NCBI GenBank assembly: GCA_005793285.1
Contig: SXPO01000034.1
Coordinates: 1 to 6,551 of the forward strand
DNA from: Nitrospiraceae bacterium
GTDB lineage: Bacteria > Nitrospirota > Nitrospiria > Nitrospirales > Nitrospiraceae
Reading direction: 5' to 3'
Length of the DNA: 6,551 bases
In this document: positions 1 to 5,693 of the stretch, in pieces
Position numbering within the stretch: the stretch's first letter is position 1
How the letters are laid out: every line of letters starts with the position of its first letter
Made by a program: the position numbers and the translations under genes
Notes under the pieces: model-generated
What the model saw: only the letters and a program-made list of their open reading frames with translations
Database searches by the model: none
Told to the model about the DNA's origin: nothing

Positions 1-750
1 CCGGTGTTGCTCAAAAATGTCGCCTCGCTCAAATTGAATGCCGGGCCGGTCAAGATCGACCGCAAGTACTTTCAGCGCGTGGTGCATGTGACGGCCAATC
101 CGACGACTCGCCCGCTGGGAGATATTGCCGCCGACCTCGAGTCGGCGTTCGCCTCGCTTCAACTGCCGACTGGTTTCAGCCTCAAACTGGCCGGCCAGAT
201 TCAGCAACAGCGCGAAACCTTTCAAGGCCTGCTGTTCGCCACCGTCCTCGCGCTCATGCTCGTGTACATGGTGATGGCCGCGCAGTTCAAATCGCTCATC
301 GACCCGTTTATCATCATGTTCTCGGTACCGATGGGATTTCCCGGGGTGATCCTGATTCTGTTTCTGACCGACACGACATTATCCACGACATCGATGATGG
401 GCATCATCATGATGTTCGGCATCGTCGTCTCAAACGGCGTCCTGCTGGTCGATTATACGAACGTGCTGCGCCGAAAAGGCCGGCCGCTGCTCGACGCCGT
501 GATCACCGCATCGAGAACCCGCCTCCGGCCGATTCTCATGACATCGCTAGCGACGGTCTTCGGCCTGCTCCCAATGGCCATCGGCCTTGGAACCGGGGGG
601 GAAACCAACGCGCCGCTCGCGCGAGCGGTCGTCGGAGGTTTGAGCGTCTCCACGCTGTTAACATTGTTCCTGATCCCGACGGTCTATGTGATGTTGGAGG
701 AACGGATTCGAAGAAAACCGGAAGACGCGCAGGAGATGACTCTCTCCTGA
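1..750 (+). CDS. RND-family efflux transporter, C-terminal part (5' end outside window)
   Basis: This is the last 249 codons of an inner-membrane RND pump of the AcrB/hydrophobe-amphiphile type, which exports compounds in exchange for protons as part of a tripartite envelope pump. The frame is open from base 1, and full-length members run to about 1,000-1,050 residues, so only the end is present. Visible are the end of the second periplasmic loop (PVLLKNVASL, RVVHVTANP), then five hydrophobic helices that match TM8-TM12 (about residues 78-98, 102-122, 130-152, 178-198 and 210-232). The family motif RLRPILMTSLATVFGLLPM is present. In TM10 the sequence is GIVVSNGVLLVDY, with Ser where AcrB has the proton-relay Lys940. 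Many RND relatives have Asn or another residue there, so this does not prove loss of function. The substrate cannot be inferred, and the adaptor and outer-membrane genes are presumably upstream of the window. Confidence 0.95.
   Translation, partial: PVLLKNVASLKLNAGPVKIDRKYFQRVVHVTANPTTRPLGDIAADLESAFASLQLPTGFSLKLAGQIQQQRETFQGLLFATVLALMLVYMVMAAQFKSLIDPFIIMFSVPMGFPGVILILFLTDTTLSTTSMMGIIMMFGIVVSNGVLLVDYTNVLRRKGRPLLDAVITASRTRLRPILMTSLATVFGLLPMAIGLGTGGETNAPLARAVVGGLSVSTLLTLFLIPTVYVMLEERIRRKPEDAQEMTLS
730..749. repeat. Short inverted repeat overlapping the RND stop codon
   Basis: CAGGAGA and TCTCCTG form a perfect 7-bp inverted repeat around a 6-nt loop, and it includes the first two bases of the TGA stop. 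There is no following T-tract, so it is not a canonical intrinsic terminator. It could fold at the 3' end of the efflux mRNA or simply be chance. Confidence 0.35.
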
Positions 751-859
751 CACACAGCCGGCTGACAATCTCGATGGTTTAGCAGAATGCTGAGAAACTC
801 ACTGTGATACCTATGGCCATCGCAAACCTCGATACTGAAAGCGACACCTAACGGCCATA

Positions 860-980
860 CAGGATACTCAAAATGGCCGTCAGCGAGGCCGCAGCGAGCG
901 AAGAGGCGAGGTGTACGTTTCGGTACGTTGAGCCTCTGAGCGACGCGGGAACAAAGCCGGCGGACTTATTCAGTATCCTG
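860..980 (-). repeat. 121-bp MITE/REP-like intergenic repeat with terminal inverted repeats
   Basis: The element is bounded by CAGGATACT (860-868) and AGTATCCTG (972-980), a perfect 9-bp inverted pair. Between them the two halves are imperfectly self-complementary: AGAGGC near 911-916 on the left faces GCCTCT on the right, and two GTAC-containing arms flank the centre. The whole unit could therefore fold into one long hairpin. It contains no credible gene. It lies between two convergent genes, and its right end abuts the SCP2 stop codon with no spacer. The sequence closely resembles, from memory, a dispersed repeat seen many times in Nitrospira genomes; that part is recall and not proof. Likely roles are a non-autonomous mobile element or a bidirectional transcription terminator. 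The 109 bp to its left (751-859) hold nothing recognisable. Confidence 0.65.
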
Positions 981-1316
981 TTAGCGGCCGATGGTCGGGA
1001 ACAGAGACTTGAGCTGCATAGCGAGACTGATATCTCCCGCAATCTGCAAGCGGCCCGACATGGCAATCGAAAATCCGCTGAGCTGGCCGTTGAGCAGCCT
1101 GATACAGTCATCTCCACCCAGCGAGAGTGTCACCTGCGGATCGGCATAGACGCCTTCTTGCACTGCACAGACGCCGTTTTTCACAATCACATGATACTGG
1201 CCGCTCTGTGCGCCGGTTAAATTGAACTGATACACCGCGTCCAGTCCCTCGGCTGCGTCCTTGTCAAACTTCGAGGCAAGCGAATCGAACAATTCTTTGG
1301 TAGTCGTAGGATTCAT
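981..1316 (-). CDS. SCP2 sterol-binding domain protein (single domain)
   Basis: A 111-aa protein that is essentially one SCP2 (sterol carrier protein 2) domain, a fold with a hydrophobic tunnel that binds lipids or acyl chains. The recognisable parts are an early amphipathic segment (ELFDSLASKFDKDAAEGLDA), the strands YQFNLTG and YHVIVKNG, the segment PQVTLSLGGDDCIRLLNGQL, and the closing MSGRLQIAGDISLAMQLKSLF, which is the most family-diagnostic stretch. There is no signal peptide or membrane segment, so it is probably cytoplasmic. The ATG at 1314-1316 is the only sensible start, although no good Shine-Dalgarno sequence precedes it. The gene follows the AdoMetDC-like gene on the same strand after 92 bp, a gap that contains a small CCGCG/CGCGG hairpin at 1359-1372. 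Stand-alone bacterial SCP2 proteins are mostly uncharacterised, so the ligand is unknown. Confidence 0.88.
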   Translation of the reverse strand: MNPTTTKELFDSLASKFDKDAAEGLDAVYQFNLTGAQSGQYHVIVKNGVCAVQEGVYADPQVTLSLGGDDCIRLLNGQLSGFSIAMSGRLQIAGDISLAMQLKSLFPTIGR

Positions 1317-1408
1317 CTTGGCACAAACTCGTCAGAAGCGGGTCGATCCGGGCGAGGACCGCGTAACCGCGGCCCCCGCGCACGGTGTATCAGATGTAGG
1401 GGCACCCC

Positions 1409-1849
1409 TTAGTATCGAAGTGTCGCCGTAGCCAAACTTCGTTGGGCGCCGAAAAATTCCTTTGAGAAGGATTCGACGACCGCGGGGTCATATCCCTTGC
1501 AGCTAAAAATATCGAGGTACGCGTTATTAGTATCATTGGCGAAATGGCCGCTGATCAACGACGTCGAGATCAGCTGCACCATAGAGTAACCGGCCACGCG
1601 GCCTTCGCCGAAATCGACGACCTGGCATTCGCCGAAGCGCTTCATGCCGATGAGTTCGCAGAGTTCGACGACGTAGCGCTTGATATGGGCGGCATCACGG
1701 ATAAGATCGGGGTTGCAATCTTGCAGGTCAACTGCGGTGCAGAGTCCCCAGGCTTTGCCTTCTCCCACCATGTCGTGGACAGGACGGGAAGCGGCCACAG
1801 GGGCGTTGGTTGGAAAGATCGCGGACTCGGAACTAGCCGAGATGCTCAT
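1409..1849 (-). CDS. S-adenosylmethionine decarboxylase-like pyruvoyl enzyme (divergent)
   Basis: A 146-aa protein related to bacterial AdoMetDC (SpeH/SpeD class 1b), which cleaves itself to create a pyruvoyl cofactor for decarboxylation. The core LISTSLISGHF...LDIFSCKG aligns without gaps to the family's ISESHLSIH...VDIFTCG. By that alignment Ser97 is the pyruvoyl-forming serine, His102 the processing histidine and Cys117 the catalytic cysteine, with the family's spacing of 5 and 20 residues. The Glu before the serine is Thr96, the following His is Leu98, and the usual TWPEYGY segment is FANDTNN. The AdoMet-binding environment is therefore probably altered. The start is placed at ATG 1847-1849. 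An upstream in-frame GTG at 1910-1912 lies inside a putative promoter, and AAAGG lies 11-12 nt before the chosen ATG. About 30 N-terminal residues precede the domain and look disordered. It could be a true AdoMetDC, a decarboxylase with another substrate, or a non-catalytic paralogue. Confidence 0.75.
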   Translation of the reverse strand: MSISASSESAIFPTNAPVAASRPVHDMVGEGKAWGLCTAVDLQDCNPDLIRDAAHIKRYVVELCELIGMKRFGECQVVDFGEGRVAGYSMVQLISTSLISGHFANDTNNAYLDIFSCKGYDPAVVESFSKEFFGAQRSLATATLRY

Positions 1850-1910
1850 AGGTGGTAGTACCTTTCTGTAAGAGGGTGAGAAACAGAGGCACTCAACGAG
1901 TACCCCACGC

Positions 1911-1916
1911 ACTATA
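1911..1916 (-). promoter_or_regulatory. Possible -10 element for the AdoMetDC-like gene
   Basis: Read on the minus strand this is TATAGT, a good match to a sigma-70 -10 box, and it would place the transcript start about 55 nt before the chosen ATG. I find no convincing -35 at the right distance, so an activator or extended recognition would be needed. Confidence 0.3.
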
Positions 1917-1960
1917 CCACGGTTTTTAAGAGACGCACGGTCGTCGGTCAGAATAATTTC

Positions 1961-1991
1961 ATGACAGCGTTGTCATCCCGCTCGGTTGACA
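1961..1991. promoter_or_regulatory. Operator-like inverted repeats in divergent promoter region
   Basis: ATGACAGCGTTGTCAT (1961-1976) is an inverted repeat with 6-bp arms and a 4-bp centre. A third half-site, TTGACAA, follows at 1986-1992, so TGACA or TGTCA occurs three times in 31 bp (1962, 1971, 1987). The sites lie between the divergent AdoMetDC-like gene and the zinc-ribbon gene, a typical place for a dimeric regulator. The rightmost half-site also reads as a -35 box (TTGACA) for the + strand gene, so a bound protein could block it. The regulator is unknown. Confidence 0.45.
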
Positions 1992-2022
1992 ACATTTACG
2001 ACCCTCGGAGACAATACCACCC

Positions 2023-2202
2023 ATGACTACACCACCGGATGCTTCTCTGACAGACCTTCCCGACCGCCTCTGCACCTGGTGCCGAGTCCCGATGAAGAAA
2101 CGCCTGGTCGGAGGGAGTCAGTTCGTCCACTACACCTGTCCAAAGTGCGTCTTTCAACACACCACCAGGTTAGGCCTCAAACCAGCGCCCGCCAAACACT
2201 GA
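2023..2202 (+). CDS. Small zinc-ribbon protein (59 aa)
   Basis: A 59-aa protein with two CxxC knuckles, C17-TW-C20 and C39-PK-C42, separated by 18 residues. This is the classic arrangement of a four-cysteine zinc ribbon. The spacer is basic and ends in aromatic residues (MKKRLVGGSQFVHYT), as is common in ribbons that contact nucleic acid or protein. The remaining residues are short tails, so the protein is little more than the ribbon. GGAG at 2007-2010 lies 12 nt before the ATG, a rather long spacing. The gene is divergent from the AdoMetDC-like gene, shares its 173-bp upstream region, and ends 16 bp from the convergent DUF1499 gene. A longer overlapping + strand frame starting at 1986 lacks the cysteines and is rejected. 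The function is unknown; a partner-binding or regulatory role is a guess. Confidence 0.72.
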   Translation: MTTPPDASLTDLPDRLCTWCRVPMKKRLVGGSQFVHYTCPKCVFQHTTRLGLKPAPAKH

Positions 2203-2218
2203 AGGCACCTCGCGTGAT

Positions 2219-2581
2219 CTACAGCTTGCGCTCGACCAGCGCACGCAACTCCTCCATACGCTTGCGATTGACACCCAAGTCTCCATAGCCGGTGCGGGAG
2301 GCAGAACGAAAGTGGATGATGTGCGCGTCGTCGTCGAAGAGAAACTCCACATCGTCCACGAACCGAAACAATAGGCTGGTGAATTCGTAATGCAGGTAGA
2401 ACTCGTCTTCTTCGACGAGCGTGACCCGAGGCAATGCCGCAATCGTCGCCTTCAACGCTTCCTTCGCTTCTGCCCGAGGCTTCTTGTACCGCAACGGCAC
2501 GATCGCGTGCCCCTCATCCGTGGCCTGGGTGGACACACAATTGGGGCTGGAGGGGCAAGGTCGTAAGATACGGAGGCTCAT
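2219..2581 (-). CDS. DUF1499 family protein
   Basis: A 120-aa protein that matches the DUF1499 pattern from end to end. It opens with CPSSPNCVSTQATDE and continues with a Pro-Leu-Tyr region and an alpha segment (AEAKEALKATIAAL). It then shows the aromatic and acidic core FYLHYEFTSLLFRFVDDVEF and closes with RSASRTGYGDLGVNRKRMEEL. The start is ATG 2579-2581, because AGGAG lies 4 nt upstream and the family begins just before the CPSSPNC motif; the in-frame extension further upstream is not credible. No signal peptide is visible, whereas some family members are anchored or secreted. It lies 87 bp downstream of the 381-aa gene on the same strand, with a hairpin in the gap. The biochemical function of DUF1499 is not known to me. 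Confidence 0.88.
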   Translation of the reverse strand: MSLRILRPCPSSPNCVSTQATDEGHAIVPLRYKKPRAEAKEALKATIAALPRVTLVEEDEFYLHYEFTSLLFRFVDDVEFLFDDDAHIIHFRSASRTGYGDLGVNRKRMEELRALVERKL

Positions 2582-2601
2582 GTGTCTCCTGCCAATGCTT
2601 T

Positions 2602-2631
2602 GCGCGAAGACAGATTCACACTGTCTCGTGC
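2602..2631. repeat. Inverted repeat in the leader of the DUF1499 gene
   Basis: AGACAG (2608-2613) and CTGTCT (2621-2626) form a perfect 6-bp stem around a 7-nt loop. Short CG and GC pairs beyond a mismatch extend it to about 2602-2631. In minus-strand RNA it would end about 20 nt before the DUF1499 ATG. There is no T-tract, so a leader hairpin, protein site or RNA-processing site is more likely than a terminator. Confidence 0.4.
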
Positions 2632-2653
2632 CCAAATCTCAGAAATCAATACC

Positions 2654-2668
2654 ATTTTCAGCATCCTG
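2654..2668 (-). repeat. Isolated end of the 860-980 repeat family
   Basis: Read on the minus strand this is CAGGATGCTGAAAAT. It matches the end of the 860-980 element (CAGGATACTGAATAA) at 13 of 15 positions, and the full element is absent here. As in the other copy, it starts at the base immediately after a stop codon, here the TGA of the 381-aa gene. It may be a solo terminal repeat, an element remnant or a shared 3'-end motif. Confidence 0.4.
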
Positions 2669-3814
2669 TCACACGAATGCGGGCAGCGGCGCATACGCGA
2701 CCGGATGGCCGATCAACTGCTCCAACCAACCCGCCATCGCCTCTTCATCGAGCGGAGCCCGGTTCAAGCGCACTTCAATCTGGAATCCTCCGCTGCCGCC
2801 GACGATGCCGATAATGGCTGAGGCCTCCTCGCCTTCCGGCAGCAGATCTCGGGTTTGAAATTCACAGAGCGTGGCATAGAGCCGGCCATCCGGCTGAATG
2901 GCGCCCAGGACATCGGGCAACTCGTCGAGCGGGCAATGGACCGAACAGCGATAGACGACGCGAGCGGCAGGCTCGATGGCCTGAAACTCCGCCAGCGCGG
3001 CTTCCGAAAACCCGGTCAGATACGCGCGAACCCCGGCCGGTTCCGGAACATACGTCGCAGCAAGCTTGCTGGCCGGCACTAGAAACTCATACGCATCCGT
3101 CGTGTTGTATTCAAATTGACAGGGGCCGAACGAGTCCGGCCATGAACAGAAAAAAGGAATGGCGGAATCATGCGGTCTGAGCACCACGACGTCCTTTTCG
3201 ATCGCAGTCTCGACCGGTAATTCCAGCGCCGCAATCGCATCGAGGAACGCTGCGCGCCGTTCATCCAGCCATTGCGCCCGCTGCCCATCCCCCCGCGTCT
3301 CCCCCGGCGTGATGACCATACAGGCCTGAAGGCGGATACGGATGAAGGAATGCGCATGCCGGAATCCGATCCAAAACATGCCCTTCGGCTCATGTAGCGT
3401 GAGACGTTCCCGAATGCGCCAGGGGTGGCTGATTGAACAGTAGGTGCCGATGTCCTGATGCCGCAGATAACTCGTGTGATAGGCGCCGGAGAGCAGAAAA
3501 AAATCGCCGCGCCACTGTTCCCGCACATGGATCAGCGTCACGTCTTCTGTCGCCCAGGGATCGAGCTGGTCGAAGTCGTCGACGGACTTCACCGTCCATT
3601 CTTCGACATAGCAAATGACGTCATTAGCCGGCGCAGCCGGTTTCAAGCCAAGCCCTCGCATCCGATCGCCCACAGCCAGGGCCTGGCTGAACGTTAGCGA
3701 ACCCGTCGTTTCCCACCGCCGTTCGAGCACTGTGGCACATCCCTTCGACACAAGCCACCGCGCGGGAACTGCGGGGGCGGAGGAAAAAGACCCCGCCCGG
3801 CTGCCCCCTGTCAC
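2669..3814 (-). CDS. Hypothetical protein of unrecognised family (381 aa)
   Basis: I do not recognise this family. The protein is soluble in appearance, with no signal peptide or clear membrane helix. It is rich in aromatic residues and histidine in the middle (DFFLLSGAYHTSYLRHQD, ISHPWRIRERL, MFWIGFRHAHSF), followed by an acidic C-terminal half with alternating strands and helices. Near the end there is a Gly-rich IIGIVGGSGGF segment and a helix, MAGWLEQLIGHPVAY. The longest start is GTG 3812-3814, just after an in-frame TGA, with no good ribosome-binding site. GTG 3749-3751 (giving 360 aa) is a reasonable alternative, and the first 20 residues look like low-complexity extension. The gene begins 34 bp after the lipoprotein stop on the same strand, so the two are probably cotranscribed. 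Its long uninterrupted frame and ordinary protein-like composition make it a real gene. Confidence 0.75.
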   Translation of the reverse strand: MTGGSRAGSFSSAPAVPARWLVSKGCATVLERRWETTGSLTFSQALAVGDRMRGLGLKPAAPANDVICYVEEWTVKSVDDFDQLDPWATEDVTLIHVREQWRGDFFLLSGAYHTSYLRHQDIGTYCSISHPWRIRERLTLHEPKGMFWIGFRHAHSFIRIRLQACMVITPGETRGDGQRAQWLDERRAAFLDAIAALELPVETAIEKDVVVLRPHDSAIPFFCSWPDSFGPCQFEYNTTDAYEFLVPASKLAATYVPEPAGVRAYLTGFSEAALAEFQAIEPAARVVYRCSVHCPLDELPDVLGAIQPDGRLYATLCEFQTRDLLPEGEEASAIIGIVGGSGGFQIEVRLNRAPLDEEAMAGWLEQLIGHPVAYAPLPAFV

Positions 3815-3848
3815 ATCTCAGCCGCAACCTGCTCAACCGTCCGCTTAG

Positions 3849-4496
3849 TTACCGTACCGGCCGCAAGGCTTTCTGCGCGACCATCGTATCGGCGATCAAC
3901 CGTTCGATCCCGTCATCCAATGTTGCCGCCAGCAACTCCTGCACATCCTGTTCGCAAAACCAGAAAACCGTCCGGCTCCGAGCGCCCTCGATGTTGCGCG
4001 TGATCGTACTCTTGTCGTCCGCATTCTTGGCCTGAATCGTGAGCCGGCTCTTGGCGTCGATCACGGTGGAAAACGCACGACTCTTCGCACCGGCCGAAAA
4101 TTCTTGTACCTGGCCGCTGATCACGATATCGGCGTCGGTCGCCGATCCAGTCTGCCCCAAACGGATATTCCACGCACGGTTTCCCCAGCCACGCATTTTG
4201 AGGCGATTCACCAGTGCCTGGCTGATCATGTCGGCCGGCCGGCCGCCCACAACATCGAAATGCGTGACGCCGCCCCATACGTGAGTACGGGTCCCGATAC
4301 GGGCTTTGTCCGCGCGCCGGTCTTCAAACGGCTCAATCACAATCGTCACCGGCTCCATATCTGCAGACTGTGCCGCCGGCTGCTTCGTTTGAAAATCGAG
4401 ATACCGGAGTTCGCTCTTCCCCGCGCAACCGCCTGAGGCCGACACAATGAGCGCCGCTCCACACACCAACGCCATGCGCATGATCATTCGCTTCAC
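3849..4496 (-). CDS. Outer-membrane-type lipoprotein, YajG-like
   Basis: A 215-aa precursor with a lipoprotein signal peptide: a basic start (MKRMIMRM), a hydrophobic core (ALVCGAALIVSA), then SGGC with Cys24 as the predicted lipidated residue. The lipobox is loose, since Ser sits at -3. The mature part starts KSELRYLDF. It then has PVTIVIEPFEDRRADKARIG, a helix, ADMISQALVNRLKMRGW, and DADIVISGQVQEF. This layout is seen in YajG-like and related periplasmic lipoproteins that share an alpha/beta fold. The start is GTG 4494-4496 because AGGAGGAG sits just upstream. ATG 4485-4487 is an in-frame alternative that would keep the signal peptide. There is no Asp at +2, so the default destination is the outer membrane. 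The role is unknown; the unrecognised 381-aa gene follows 34 bp downstream. Confidence 0.75.
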   Translation of the reverse strand: MKRMIMRMALVCGAALIVSASGGCAGKSELRYLDFQTKQPAAQSADMEPVTIVIEPFEDRRADKARIGTRTHVWGGVTHFDVVGGRPADMISQALVNRLKMRGWGNRAWNIRLGQTGSATDADIVISGQVQEFSAGAKSRAFSTVIDAKSRLTIQAKNADDKSTITRNIEGARSRTVFWFCEQDVQELLAATLDDGIERLIADTMVAQKALRPVR

Positions 4497-4499
4497 AGA

Positions 4500-4507
4500 C
4501 TCCTCCT
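4500..4507 (-). promoter_or_regulatory. Strong ribosome-binding site setting the lipoprotein start
   Basis: Minus-strand AGGAGGAG ends 3 nt before the GTG at 4494-4496 (5 nt if the first AGGAGG is used) and 12 nt before the first ATG. The spacing favours the GTG, although the ATG cannot be excluded. It is the best Shine-Dalgarno match in the window. Confidence 0.6.
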
Positions 4508-4586
4508 CGCGTAAAACCGTTACAGAATGACGGTGGCTCAGTCTACCCAAGTTACGGGTCGGAGACAATCGGGCAGTGAAGAAAGT

Positions 4587-5213
4587 TTATGCGGTGATGA
4601 TGGGAAGCATGGCCCGAAACGTCTCACAGCTTAATTGCGGCAAATGCCCAGCCTGAATACGAGGATCGCTCAACGGCACACACCGAATAATTTTCATGAA
4701 CGACCGCTCCGCCAGCACAGCGGCAAGCCTGGCTTTGCCATCGTGTGTAATGGGCAACGTATAGCCCTCGCCCTGTTTCCACTCCCACAGCGTCGGCGCC
4801 AGGGAGAATTCCAGATCCTGTCCCGCCAGCTGGTGGAAACGGTCAACAAAGCGCTTCTTGTACTGCTTGAGATCCGCCCCTTCGAGCAAAAGTGCAAACG
4901 CGGCATGATGCCCCCACCAAAACAAGATGCGAAAGGTAAATGTGTTCCGCCCCTCGAAGTGCTTGGGACAATCCAGGTATTGATAGGGAAAGTCTTCGAG
5001 ATGCTCGCCCTTCACCAATTGATGAGCCTGCGGATTGAAACCTGGCGGGGTAGTCAGCGACACCTCGGCAAGCTCCCTGGTCAACGCGTGATGCGCCGCC
5101 TCCAGTTGCGCCCGTACCTTGGCCGTAATCACCGCCTTCTTTTGAAAAAAGCGGGCATCGGCCAACAGCGCGGTTTCTTCGTCGGTGAACATCATGGGGT
5201 GTGACATGATCAC
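4587..5213 (-). CDS. Hypothetical protein of unrecognised family (208 aa)
   Basis: I do not recognise this family. The protein begins with a helical region (FTDEETALLADARFFQKKAVITAKVRAQLEAAHHAL). A central block is rich in aromatic residues, Cys and His (HLEDFPYQYLDCPKHF, then FRILFWWGHHAAFALLLEG) and looks like a conserved core. The C-terminal part is mixed alpha/beta (YTLPITHDGKARLAAVL, MKIIRCVPL). There is no signal peptide. The hydrophobic FWWGHHAAFALLL stretch is short and contains two histidines, so it is more likely a buried helix than a membrane segment. The start is uncertain: GTG 5211-5213 and ATG 5205-5207 are two codons apart, and neither has a good ribosome-binding site. A 189-aa antisense frame over the same stretch is treated as its shadow. 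It lies 50 bp downstream of the duplicated Cys/His gene on the same strand. Confidence 0.75.
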   Translation of the reverse strand: MIMSHPMMFTDEETALLADARFFQKKAVITAKVRAQLEAAHHALTRELAEVSLTTPPGFNPQAHQLVKGEHLEDFPYQYLDCPKHFEGRNTFTFRILFWWGHHAAFALLLEGADLKQYKKRFVDRFHQLAGQDLEFSLAPTLWEWKQGEGYTLPITHDGKARLAAVLAERSFMKIIRCVPLSDPRIQAGHLPQLSCETFRAMLPIITA

Positions 5214-5247
5214 ATCGCGGACTGCGGACCGCTTCGCATGTACCTGT

Positions 5248-5265
5248 AACCGGCAACAGCCGGCT
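5248..5265 (-). repeat. Hairpin at the stop codon of the duplicated Cys/His gene
   Basis: In minus-strand RNA, AGCCGGC and GCCGGTT can pair around a UGUU loop (seven pairs, one of them G-U). The hairpin starts inside the TAG stop at 5264-5266. No U-tract follows, so it is a weak candidate terminator or a 3'-end stabilising or processing hairpin before the 208-aa gene. Confidence 0.35.
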
Positions 5266-5635
5266 ATTTCTGATGCGTCTCGAACACCGACACCTGCACC
5301 GTATAGTGCCGGCGGCAGTCAGCACAACGCAGCAACACCAGATCCTGAAACACGTCCATCTCACGCAACGTGATGGCCGAGCGATGGGTCACAATGCAGG
5401 CGCTTAGCAACTCTTCACCTGTGACGGCTTGGCCGATCTGCCCGGCTGCAACGAAATCTGAAGCCGTCGCGTCTTTCGAGGTTACGAGCCCCACCGTCAG
5501 ATAATGGCCGGACTTGCAGGAACTGCACGACAACACGAGCCGACGATCATCCCCCATCCGCTTGACCGCCACACAGAGGGGATGAACCGACCAACACTGC
5601 TGAAGAAAAGCTCCGCTACGGGCAATCTGCATCAT
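5264..5635 (-). CDS. Small Cys/His protein with an internal duplication
   Basis: A 123-aa protein made of two similar halves about 67 residues apart. Each half has C-x3-H (C14/H18; C80/H84), then a strand ending in C-x2-C (C37/C40; C104/C107), then a His-Tyr pair (H44-Y45; H110-Y111) and a hydrophobic strand. LVLSCSSCKSGHYLTVGLV in the first half lines up with LVLLRCADCRRHYTVQVSV in the second. The Cys/His pattern suggests metal, probably zinc, binding, either one site per half or one ribbon built from both CxxC pairs. No known family came to mind. GGAG lies 5 nt before the ATG at 5633-5635, which supports the start. There is no signal peptide or membrane helix. The gene lies 58 bp after the membrane-protein gene on the same strand. 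A redox or regulatory role is possible but unsupported. Confidence 0.78.
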   Translation of the reverse strand: MMQIARSGAFLQQCWSVHPLCVAVKRMGDDRRLVLSCSSCKSGHYLTVGLVTSKDATASDFVAAGQIGQAVTGEELLSACIVTHRSAITLREMDVFQDLVLLRCADCRRHYTVQVSVFETHQK

Positions 5636-5693
5636 CGCCGCTCCCTATGGCTGACGACTGGGTTGAGTCACAGGCCCTTATCCTAATCGCCGG

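Noticed and set aside
755..764. CAGCCGGCTG palindrome after the RND stop as a terminator
   Set aside because: A continuous 10-bp palindrome leaves no room for a loop, and no T-tract follows.
873..1220. 115-aa open frame on the + strand
   Set aside because: It is assembled from the repeat element and the antisense of the SCP2 domain, so it is a by-product of both.
1399..1408. GGGGCACCCC after the AdoMetDC-like stop as a terminator
   Set aside because: The loop would be only two bases and there is no T-tract.
1544..1858. 104-aa open frame on the + strand
   Set aside because: It is the antisense of the AdoMetDC-like gene, whose catalytic motifs are clear on the other strand.
1986..2288. 100-aa open frame on the + strand
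   Set aside because: It overlaps the zinc-ribbon gene in another frame, lacks its CxxC pairs and runs into the convergent DUF1499 gene.
2421..2858. 145-aa open frame on the + strand
   Set aside because: It crosses the 3' ends and gap of two minus-strand genes and has low-complexity Ser/Pro-rich content.
4635..5204. 189-aa open frame on the + strand
   Set aside because: It lies wholly antisense to the 208-aa minus-strand gene, has no recognisable motif, and the minus-strand protein has the more natural composition and fits the run of same-strand genes.
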